A stretch of 64,000 nucleotides of DNA from Effrenium voratum (Eukaryota; Sar; Dinophyceae; Suessiales; Symbiodiniaceae). Every line of letters starts with the position of its first letter. Positions within the stretch are counted from its first letter, which is position 1. Position numbers and translations under genes: made by a program. The notes beneath the pieces were generated by a model. The model worked only from the letters and a program-made list of their open reading frames with translations, ran no database searches and was not told the origin of the DNA. Shown piece by piece: positions 12,501-24,400 of this stretch. Where the stretch lies: assembly GCA_963377175.1 (NCBI GenBank), contig CAUJNA010003090.1:190001-254000 (forward strand), given 5' to 3'.

Positions 12501-15434
12501 CAAAAAACACACGCCGAGCCGCAGGAAGGACTGGGTCTGCAGCTCGCTCCTGCGCGCTTGCTCTGCCGCCGCAAGCTGGCGCAGCGTGCGGCCCGCCAAC
12601 AGCTCCTAACTTCGGCCCGGGTGGGGGCGTGGGGATATGGGGTTGACCAATATTCCTGGCCCCAGGTAACTTTTCTCACTTAGTGGCAAATGTCATATTT
12701 TTAGTGGTTTGGTATGTGAAGGACCTTTTGATAACCCGCATATGGACGCAGGGGCAAGGTTCCACTTAGCCCAACTTGGGCCTTATTTTCATTACAAGCT
12801 TTGGAAAGGATTCCCTAAAATGGCAAGGGGTCCATTTCTTGGCTTCCTTCCCAGCACCACAAGGGGTTCGACACCCAGTTTGAAAACATCCTTTTTGGAA
12901 TGAAGCTGGGGGTTCGCTGGGAATCAAGCAGGGGGCAACATATGAAAGGACTCCATGTTTGGGTGAGATCACGAAAAGCCAGACTGGACCGAACAACGAA
13001 TGGCAGGGCTCCAGTGTATATAAAGAAACCAAAAAAAACAGCAGCAACATGTAACATGTACTAAGCAACTCGAAAGAGCTTGATTTTGCGGAAGGAAGCC
13101 CATCCCACAAGATAGGAGTTCTCAAAGGAGCAAACCCCTTCCTGCCTTACATGACTGCCTAACATCTGAGATCGAAAACACAGAGTCCCGGAGTCACCCA
13201 GCTCCCGTTTAAGCAAGTCGACTTGTTCAAATGTTTCCCAGCGCTTCCAGTTACCACTATAGGAGGAAACCATGGAAACCATCAGAATTAAACCTTTGTC
13301 CAAAGACTTGGTCACCCTGAACACTCGGCGAATTTCCATTCAACTTCATTCCCTTGTTTCTCGGGGCATTCTCTCATTCCCTCCTCGGAACCAGCAAGTC
13401 AAACCAGGATTCTGAAAAGCAAGTATCTTTGCGAAGCCCCTGAGACCACTTCCAATGAGGGTAGCAATCCCCGGACTCGGAAGAGACGGGCTCCAATGTG
13501 CCGAATCTGGAAGTGACCTGGTTTTCAGGCAATGAGGGAATGACTCCGGGAATGACGCCAAACTGAACCATCCAACTGATGGTTCCACAACTGTCTTTCT
13601 GTCTATGTTTGTGGACTGGAGGGACCGCTATAGATTAACATGGAACCCAAAAAACATCATCTGTAGTGGAAACCCTTTTGGGCTTCAGACGCCGTTGTTC
13701 AGTCCAAAGTCAATAAAGCACTCTGCAAACTAACATTGAATCCAAAAGCGGAAGAGATTCCTCTACACATAGTGGTGTTCTGGGTTCCATGATAATCTGT
13801 GGGGTCCCTCCAGTCCACAAACATGGAGCCCACCACCAGGGAAATTGTCCGATTAAAAGGGAAATGGTCTTAACCAGGACCTTGCAGTGATGATCCATGC
13901 TTGTGCTGTCGGGTCGGAAACCGTCAATACAAAGCCCACGTTTTGTGCGCTTAGAAAGAAGCACCCCTGCCAAAGTGATCCCAACCGCATTGTAAGCAAC
14001 CCCGCCCAAGTGATCCCACCCAGCACACGGTAAGCACCCCCGCCCAAGTGATCTCGCCCAGCACATCGTAAGCACCCCCGCCCAAGTGATCCCACCCAAC
14101 ACATGGTAAGGACCCCCGCCCAAGTGATCGCAACCAACACATGGGAAGCACCCTTGCGGTGGGAACCTCCAAGGACCTTCCGCATGCCACTGGTCAGTAT
14201 CAGATTTAAGAGCCCTGATCCGATCCGAGTCTCGAAAAAGAAAAAAACAAAGAAGTCTCCGAAGGCAATGCTTTCACAATGATTCTAACCCCGGGCCCCC
14301 AAACCCAGAAAAATGATACGTTTTGGGTCTCCTGAAACATGTGTTGTTTGATCGCTGAAGATCGCTGCGGCAAAAAAATACCGAGAATTCCCATGCAAAA
14401 GCATGATTAAGCATTCAAGAATGGTTTCAAAGGAAGGCACAAAGCAAAGCGAAAACGGGGTGCGTGATGACCCACGCCTGCCAGTGTTTCCAAAAAATGG
14501 CGACACCGAAACGACCGTGCGCAGGAAGCCCTTTCTTTCTGTTGAAAATGGGCGAAAACGCTAGGCGAAACGCAAATTCCTGTCAAAAAAGACCGACGGA
14601 TAACGACCCGGCGGGATGTCTGTGCATAGTATTTTTGCATCATAGAAGGCCTTTTTGGAAAACAACTGGTTCTGAACGGACAACAAACCCATCCAAACCA
14701 GTCGAACCCATCTACTTCCAGCCAGACTAAGCGATCAAGAGGACACCTATACTAGCTACCCTTCTAGAGGAAGGGGCGGGGGTGTCAGTCAAACCACCGC
14801 AGACTCGAGATCAGAAACTTGGAGCCCCCAAAAAAGAGGACCCCTCCGCGGTATGCGATGTCCGTTTCGGGGGGGTGGCCAACTCGCAGCCAACGTCTCC
14901 TGGTTCGCCGCCTCCAGCTGCTGCTCGGTGCTGGCGATCTCCTGCTGTAGCTCCGCGCGACGCCCGGCAGCCTGCGGCCAGGGGCTGGGGAGGGGAGGGG
15001 TGAGGGGAGACCAAGCCTTTCATGGGCCTGATTCAGGGCTTAAGGACTACTTTGGGCTCCCTCCCCCCAGTACAGAAGCCTTAGTAAATCACCACACAAT
15101 AGCTTCAGCTACTACATAGACGCACAAACAGGAACAACAATAAATTCCTAAATGTGCAACACAAACAAACAACCAAGCTACCAACCAACCAAACGAACAC
15201 AAAACACACAAAACACTGCAAAACAAAACAGACCCTCAGTCAACCACACAAACACAAAGCAACAAAAAGAACAGCAAAACAAAATACACCCCAACACTTA
15301 AACAAACAAACAAACACACACAAACAAACAAAACAACACAAACCAAAACAAACAACAACACAAACACAAACAGACAGACAGACAGACAGACAAACAAACA
15401 AACAAGCAAGCACACAAACGAACAAACATACAAA

Positions 15435-15469
<35 letters not shown>

Positions 15470-18400
15470 ACAATCAAGCAAACAAGTAAACACAAACAAC
15501 AACAAAAAACAATCAAACAAACAAACAAACAAACAATCAAACAAACACACAAACACACAAACACACAAACACACAAACAAACAAACAAACAAACAAACAA
15601 ACAAACAAACAAACAAAGAAGCAACCAAACAAACAAACAAACAAACAAACATGCAAGAAAGCAATAAAGCAAGCAAGCAAGCAAGCAAGCAAGCAAACAA
15701 ACAAACAATAAACAAACCAAACAAAACAAGCACACCAACAAACAAACAACAAACAAGCACACACAAGCAAACCAAACAACCAAACAACCACACAACCAAG
15801 CAACCAACCAAACAATCAAACAAAACAAACAAACAAACAAACAAACAAACACACACACACACAAACAAACAAACAAACAACACACATCAACACAACACAA
15901 CACAAACAAAACAAACTAAACAAACACAAACAAGCACATGCACACATACAACCAAATGCACAAACAACACATACATAAATCTGCCAATGTGAATGTGTAA
16001 TTATCCGCCAACGAGCTGAAGCTATGGCCAAATGATGCCAAATGATGCCCAGTACAAAGCTATTCGTTCAACATTTCTGCAGGATTGCCAGCGAATCCTG
16101 TCTAACAGACAGACGAGGCTTGGTTAGAATTGCAGCGATCCAAAATGACCTTCTGAGAAATTATCATTCCTTCCTGAGCGCGGGCTCCTCAAACCAAGAT
16201 TGCTCGAGACTCCTCCGAGCAAATCTAGGTCCCAAAAATCCGCAGTCAAGCTTTCAAGCGCTAAGCTCCCAGGCGACAAAAGAACAATCATCAAGATAGT
16301 TCAGGACTCTCTGTGGAATGTTGGGAATGTATGTATGCGTGCATGTTGTGCATGTGTATGCAGCATGTTTTTTCAACATGAGAGTTTCCTGAACAGGAAT
16401 GGCTGCACTTTGTTCTGGGGCTGTTTCCTTCAAATCGTATCCATGGTCGGATTGACTTGTGCCCTTCGTGCCTCTTCAGTCTCCCCCAGCGCATCCAATT
16501 CCGCCCGCAGCGCCCCCAAATGCGCCAGCAGCGCCGTCGTGTCCAGGGCCGCAGTTGCGGCCGGCTCCGCGGGTGCTTCCGGCGCTGCGGCTTCCGGCTC
16601 ATCCGTCGCCTGTGGCGGCGCAGAGTCCATGTTCATGAGGAAGGCCGCTGTGCCCCCGGCCACTGCCACACCGGCCCCGAACAAAAGCAAGGTCTTGCCG
16701 CCGGAAATCTCGGGCCAGCCAGATGGGCTAGTGGCATCGGGATTGTCCATGCCCACGTGTTGGGCAAACAAGAAGCTGGATGGCTTGGCATGCTTCCCGC
16801 GAGGTTTACGGAGTTCGGCGTTCCTCAGCAGGTCCTGTGCCAGACCGCCATCCAAAGGCGCTCCCTCCTCCAATAGGAGGAACTTGGAATATGCGCTCTG
16901 CCTCGCCATGGCACATGGTCACATGCCGAGCGACGCCGACATGCGCTATGTCTTCTCTCGCAAGAGGCCGTTGGGCCGCGCAAACGGATCACTTTTGTTG
17001 CCTGGAGTGGGAGTGCTCACGTCGATCACCTGGCACCAAGGCAATTGGCCTATGACGTTGGACTCAGGTCGCTTTCGCGTGAGAATTGACTGCACCCTCC
17101 ATGGAAGCATGGCTCGTCTGAAACAGCTCGAGCGCGCAGCGAGACTTGGCAGACTCCGGTTGTCAGCCTCAATTCAGTCAACGCCACTTGGCAGAATGGG
17201 CGTGCCGATTGGAGGGGGGAGGGGGACCTCAGCAACGAGCGGAAATGGATGCGCCCTCGCTGGCCCCTTTCTCTGATATTAACCCAGCCTTCTATCAGAA
17301 AGAAAAGCTGCCCAATCTCCAATGGAAAGAGCTGCTTGATGTTTGATGGAAAATGGCAGCGTGGGAACAACCATCATTTGTGACAGGTCTTGTTAGCCCC
17401 ACCAACCACCACAGAATTGGTCTTTCCAAATGGGGGGAATGCTTGCGGGCAAACCAAACCTCCCCACAGGGTTCATTGCTCATTCCATCACTCATCGGCT
17501 CGACGTCTGTAACCCAAGTCATAGAAGCATGTGAAGGGGGCGCGTGCCCAGTGCCCATGGGAATTGGGTGGTGTCTTGAACAAACAACAAACATACCCAT
17601 CCCGCTTAGTAAACCTTCGTGTAAATCAAACATCAGTAACATCATGGTCAGGGAACAAAGCAGGTGTGTCTTTTTGTTGGGGTCGGTTTCCTTTTGGTTG
17701 TCATTAAAAACCAACCAAGACCGGGTACCACCTCCAAACAAGACTGACCCAAATGGCACAAATGTCTTGATTCATGGCTTGGATTGAGCTCTCCGCAAGT
17801 CGATGGTTGGCTCGGGGAAGCTTTCTAAACTCATAGCGCATCCCCCTTCTCCGAAAGCAAACAGGGGTGCTCCAATTCGACCGTGTCTCCCTTCCGATCG
17901 AGTACATGGGCCAACAAGAGTCCTCAAACTGTTGGTGTGCCACTAAGATGGTCCAAACCCAAAGAGTGACGAAAGTGAAGGAACTCAGGGAGTGAGGAAT
18001 TCGGTCCCTGCAGAAGGCAAACAAAAGGACCCGATGACAATGTGAAACCAGAGAGAACATCACATAACCACAGTCAGTCGCTGGCGGCCAGTTGCTGGTG
18101 GCCTTTGGCACATGGGTTCCCTAGTTTGTGTCGGGAATTGGGAAAGAGAGAGGGTCCCCATCAACTTTGCTTTGTCCCACCCGATGTGGCAAAGTTCGCA
18201 AGAATTTGGGGCGTCCATGGCCAGAAAAACGGTCCTTACGTTTTGCGAATGATCCAGACGCCAAGTTTCTGCAAGCTGAGGGCGTGAGACGATGATCCAA
18301 TAATGCTCATTCCCCCCACGAGCAAAAGGTCGAGTCTGATCTGCTGGTCTAATTGTTCTAGCTCTAACTTGGACCCAGAAATAAAAGGTGGTCCTTTTGG

Positions 18401-21400
18401 GGCGAGGACTACAAATGGACCGACATGGGAACATCACAAATTATGTCAGGTCGATTCCCTTTGATCAACTGAGTATCAGGATACTCGGTTTCGGTCCTTT
18501 TGGGTTTGGGGTCGCTTGCCCCCAAATGAGCAAGGGTAACTGTTTAATAGGAAATGTAATAGTTGTCTTGTGGGTTCCTCCTCGATGATTACCCCATGTA
18601 AAGGATCTTTTGATTAACCCCCACATTGTTTAAGTGTAGATGAGTTGAGCAGGAGGTTCGGTTCCTGCGGAAGACCAATGGAAGCTGGGTGTCTCCTCCT
18701 TACGCCAAACACTCGTTGCCGGTCGCTCCTCTTTGGGCTTGGACTCACCTGGCGGGACAAACCATGGACATCCTCAGGTGAACGGAGTCTCGAGTTGGAC
18801 TTTAGGCTCGACTGGATGTCCGAATCGCCCGAATCGATCGAGGGCAAACCGATTTTTGCTCTCGCAGGTTGCCAAGGCTCCAAGTGAGGCTTACAGTAAT
18901 GTCAACATCAGAAGCTTTTGGGAGCCTTGCTAGCAAGTCCGAAAATCGTCACTCTTTGCCCTTTGCCATGGGATAGGACCAAGCTCATCCTTCTTCGTTC
19001 ACTCATTTCCAAGTTGCAGTCCCAACAAAACAACAAAAGCTGTTGAACAAGCAGGTGGAGCCCACAGAGAAGGGCCGTCGCGTCACCAAACCACAGCCAA
19101 GTCTGGGCATGTTCAGGTGGGTTGTGAGCAGTGTGAAGTGTAGCTTAACCACTTCTGGGGCATCTAAAGGCAGCACCCGTAGAGAAGTGGTAAGCTGACC
19201 TAACAACCCACATGAAAATGCCAACTTGTCGAGTGATCCTGGTAACAACAAATTGGACCCCCCCAAGATAGCCACCAAACAAGAAGGATTTATACGGTGG
19301 AGTCTGAACTGGGAAACCCAAACTTGCCTTAGCTGTTGTCCCCCAACCAAGAATCACACTATGTTGGATTCTGATCCATATATAGTCTTCTTTTCTTTTT
19401 TTGTCTGTTTTCTTTTTTGGGGGGGGGAACCCCTTTTCATTCTTTTTGTTTCAAGGGCAAAAACCAAAACCGACCACTTTGAGGGAGTCCGCGCAAAAAA
19501 GCTAAAGGATAATTGAGGGATTCGGATTCTTTCAGTTTGCGGAACGCCTCCAGCGCCGCCCTTCCGCTGCAAAGGTGGAATGAACCTGGATCATCGGAAT
19601 CTGGGAGTTTCTAAAAAATGGTCGCCCCTCCTTGGGTTGGTATGTCAAGGGAAACCAAAGAGAAATCGCCACTCAAACACCCGGACACTTAAATAGGTCA
19701 ACCAAGATTTACACTACTTCAGCCAGCGTTACCGCCAGCCCGGCCGACCCATTTAAATACCCGATTTAGATAGGTATTACGCGTTACGTCTTGTTCCGGA
19801 CAGTCAACAGGCGAAGGAAGGCAAAGTCAGAGCCAATGTAAGCAGTGGTATTGCTGTTACATGGGCTCGCGCGTTACAGTTTACACGCAGCTGTGTCTCC
19901 GCGAGCCTACGAAGCCACGACGGACCAGCCATCATTATGCTTCACCCCCTTGAAAATCTCAAAGGGCCCACGCCTTCCATCTGAAGGCCCAAGTCGTTCT
20001 TGTCAATTTGCTTGCTGTTTGTTGCCAAGAAAAAATAGTTCCGCAACCATTCGGTTGTTCAGGGATTTGCTGAAAAAAACAGGTCCCATCCCAAGAAGCC
20101 AGGAGATTCAAAATGAAAGGAAATCTGGGAGTTTTCCCCAGGAGCCGCTGCACCGCCACACTGGTGCTGGGGATTCCGGGCAGGATTTTGCGAACATGAG
20201 GGGGTCTCAAACAGGTCTGAAACAGGTCTGACACAGGGCCCAATGCCAGATCCAGACACTCTCTCTCTCTCTCTCTCTGTCTCTGTCGCTCTATCTCTCT
20301 CTCTCTCTCTCTCTTTTTCTCCCTCTCTTGCTCTCTCTTTCTCTTGCTTCTGTTTCTTCTCTCCCAATTCTTTCCATTCTGGGATTTGTTGAAAAAACAA
20401 GCCCCGTCCCAAGACGCCAGGAGTTTCAAGGGTTCACGGAAATCTGGGAGCCCCGTCCGAGAGGGGGCATTCATGTCTTTGTCTTTCTTGCTTTCTCCGC
20501 GAGCCACGTAGACAGGGCTCAGGCAGCTCAATTCAGCGCACTTAGCTCCGCAATTCCAGGCGTTTATGTAGCATGGAAGTACGAAAGCATTGGTCTGCAA
20601 TTGCAGGCGTCGGTGTTGCACCGACATGGCGCCTTAGGTTGGACCTTTGTGGTGCAATCTGACCTGGCTTGGCAGGAGCTAGCGCAACGCAGCTGCTAGC
20701 AAGTGCTTGAACTGTGCTACGCCCTGTGTTTGCTGAAGGGATCTGTCTTGGTGTTGCCATTTAAATATCCTAATTAGTATTTCATACTACCTCCACGGCC
20801 CGTGAGAATGGCCCGGCCAACCACTTAAAATTTCCGGTTTAAACAGCTGTCTTACACTACGTACCTTCCATCCCTGAAGCCCTGGCCCGGCCCCCACATA
20901 TTTAAAAGTCGTCACCGTTCCTATTTTGAGGCACACCCATGCAAGGCGCCGAAAAGAAAGTGGTCACGCCCGTTCCAAGTGGCAAGCGGCCAAGGCAGTT
21001 CCCCGCTTCATCTAGAAAAACACGTCGCTCATTTGTTGGCCAAGGCAGACTTGAAAAAGAAATGGGCAATCTCTCACAAAGCAATGGGTTGAAGCCTACT
21101 GGGCTAGCAGACGCATGTGATCCTCAGGTTCGGTCGCCTTTGAGCCAAGACACCCCATCTAAGGAAAAACACAGCACAAGGAAATTCGAAAGGGTCTTCC
21201 AACGACATTGCTTAAACTCTTGAGGTGTCGGGGCCATCCAAAAGCAATGGAGGTCGAACAACAGGCCTCCGGGTTGGAAAAAAACAGAATCCCACGCTCC
21301 CAATCTCTGGTGGACTTTTTGTTTCGGTCTTTCACCTCCAGTCCACTTGCATCACTACCAGAACACTTGTTACAGAGGGCCACAATATTTCTTTGCCCAA

Positions 21401-24400
21401 ATCCTGGTAGGGTCGATCCCGACACAACCCGCGAGGAACGGCTGGTCATTTCATGAGGGCCTCAACCTATAGACGACTTCCCAAATGTTTCGTGCTGGAG
21501 CCCATGGAGAGAACATGTGCCAGTCACGACCATTGTCATTCGAAACACGGGGTAAAACCTCACCTCAAGCAACTTGGGGAGAAACGGTAAGCTGGGTGCC
21601 ACATGGTTTGCCGTGCGTTGTAGTAAGGCAAATATCATAAACCTTTATGACAATGTTTGTGAAACCAACGCTTATTTTTGGGCGCTGTTTCAAGGGACTA
21701 GGGCAAAACCGAAAGCCCGCCTCTCCCTCGAGATGACACGTGGCCAATGTTCAACTCTACAAGCAAATTTGGGGGTTGATCAATATTCTTGGCCCCAAAT
21801 GACCATGGACCTTTTGCACCCCTGTTCATATCTTTTCTAGCACGACCGGATTGTGGACAAAGAGGTCATCTTTACCCCAGATTGATAAACTTTCGGTCAA
21901 TGGATGGGGGCCCCTTTTTAGAGGAATCACCTGAGCGGAATGCGCCCCCTTCTCTGACAGGCCTCTGGTCCAGGGGCACGTCAGCGCGCTCGTGCTCGCT
22001 CACTGCCTGGCGGTTTCCAATGCATACAGAGGGGAGCCGGTGGAGCCATCCATTGCGAAGCCAGTTTTGGGGACCCACCAAAAGGGCAAGCTCTGGAGCC
22101 CAATTGTGTCGACATCCAACCAACCAACCAACCAACCAACCAACCAACCAACCAACCAACCAACCAACCAACCAAACCAACCAACCAAACCAACCAAACC
22201 AACCAAACCAACCAAACCAACCAAACCAACCAAACCAACCAAACCAACCAACCCAACCAACCAACCAACCAACCAATCAACTCAGAATTTGAACGAAGCT
22301 GCAGAACCGTATCCGAAGCATAGCTCTCTCTCAGGGTGGGAAAGAGCTTGGCTCATACACCTGTGATACGTCTCAGGAACAATCTATCCCCCAGTTTTGG
22401 AGAAGTCAAACCATTTCCCAGCACCACGTAGCTGCAATTCTTCCAGAGAGCATCAGAATAATTCGATTGGCGCGGCTCAAACTCGAAGGAAACCACATCC
22501 TCACTTCCTGAAATGGCTTGGCCAAAGTCCCACGACATCTGGTGCACCGCTGAACCAATCTCAAGTTTGAAGAAGCTGGATGGAAGTCTTCGCAGCTTTC
22601 ACGGCAGCCACTTCGATACAAAGACTCGTAAGCGTTCGTTGACCCCGGGAAGCCACAAGTCACTGATTTCAGTTGGCGCCATCTGGACACATACCCGAAT
22701 CACTAACACATATATATATATATACATACACAGTTGTAAGTGCTTGCTCCGAACCACGTTTCCCGAGGGCTTTTCGAATCCAAATGGGGGCTGTGGGCCA
22801 ACTCCCTGCAGGACCCTTAAAAGAACTGATTCATCAGGTGGGGCCGGATCAACAAGTCCCAGCCGTCGCACTCCAAGTCAGGGTTGTGGGAAATGACCAC
22901 TTCTGTGAGAACGCCCGGTCCAATAAGCATAAGTCATTCCTCCATGCCAAGCATTCCCTGTGCTAAGTTGCCAAGGAAAGCTATTGGAGAAAACAGCAAC
23001 ACGTCTCAAGGACCCCACCCCACCCTGCCGCAAGTTTGGAACTAACCCCTTTTCCCTTGAGGTCCGGAGTGGGCCTCAAAGCTATCAACCAATCAACCAG
23101 CCTCTCATTAGCCCTATCCAACAAAATACGAACAAGGAGTGTGGACAACCTCGCAAACCAAACAAAACCAGCTACACCCACCTGAGTGGATCGGCTGGAG
23201 CAAGTCCAGACTTGGCAAGGCTTCCCAAAGCTATCTTCCCACAGCTTCAAGTCCAGGAACTGGGGGTGTGAGATCTAACACCTGCAAGTTGTCTATGGTA
23301 ATTTGGATCTGTCTCTTTTTGAGGGCACCCGTTTTTGGGGGTTAAAACGGAAATGAACAGGAAGCCTATTCTTTCGGGGGTCCAACCTAAAAAAGACACA
23401 CCCATATAGCTCCGCCACCCAAGACCCATCTTGGACCGACACAAAGCCAGCGCACTGAGCCACGGGAGGCTAGCTTCGGACGCCCCGAAAGATTTCAGTC
23501 AACCTTTTTCTTTGCAGTCCCCCACAACAAATCAACAGAACCAAAGCCTAAAACCTAAAAACATGATCCAACTGTGAAGTCATCCCCTTCATCCACATTT
23601 TTCCGGGGGCCCCCCACAAAAAAATCGGGTTGGGTCTCGACCCGTGGCGGATTATTGTTCCGCGCCTTTTGCTTGGGCTCCTTGGGGTATGGCATGCGCC
23701 GGGACCAGGAGGACCTGATCCATAGCATCGGCTGACTTCAAGATCTACCCTCCGGATGGAAGCGGGCAGGAAGCTTCAAGAAGACCACTTGCCGGCATGG
23801 CCAGTTGGACAAAATGGTTGAATGTTCCCTGGCAAATGAACAAAATCTAACGCAGTGGAACCCATCCGTTTCTGGCCAAACTAACTGATCAAAAGGGCAC
23901 CTATGACTTGCCCTGTCCTTTTTTCGGGGGGTGACCTCCTTTGGAAGCAAATTTTGGGCACTTTTCGACAGTAGGCGCCAGGCGGTTAGAAGGCCAATGC
24001 TTTCGATCAAGACTCCAAGCTAAGGGATGGGGAGAAAAGACGCATTGCTCATGTGCTGCTGACTTCCCCCCTCACCGCTTTTTGTGAGCAACCCTGAAAG
24101 CGCAAGGGCATGGATATGTTTTGTATTCTTGCCTTTGGCCCAGTAATGGTGGTGCCCTGAAAGTAAGCTTGCAGTATATTCCCAAGGCAGGTTTGATCCT
24201 GTGGTTGTGACATGCTATGACCGTGTTGGAGGCTGCAAGCAAAACACATTGGGAAGTTAATCATTGCAGCCAAGTTGCAGCAAACATGCGGCACCAAATA
24301 CGTGAAATGGGCAATTGTGTTTGGGTAGGCTTATTTGGGGGGGGGGGTGTATTGAGGGGAAACCAAGGGAAGCAACCCGGCAAGGTTCTTCTGTGGAGCA

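Noticed and set aside
13961..14147. CRISPR-like array
   Set aside because: Units are contiguous tandem copies without unique spacers, and the genome is eukaryotic.
13710..14190. Gly/Trp/Cys-rich ORFs with repeated [12 protein letters not shown] units
   Set aside because: Translations of the 38-bp minisatellite.
15236..15909. Minus-strand ORFs of about 200 codons rich in Cys, Leu, Phe and Val
   Set aside because: Pure translations of the CAAA/CAAG repeat.
16200..17276. 358-codon plus-strand ORF
   Set aside because: It is the antisense of the GC-rich longest exon; its Ala/Ser/Pro-rich composition is that of a shadow, and the minus reading gives a helix, a linker and a coil that continue into other exons.
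21872..22292. ORFs with repeated WLVG or NQPT units on both strands
   Set aside because: Translations of the CCAA microsatellite.
24257..24352. Poly-G-bearing extension of the exon frame at 24.4 kb
   Set aside because: Beyond the GTTGGG donor the reading becomes repeat-like and runs into a G homopolymer.
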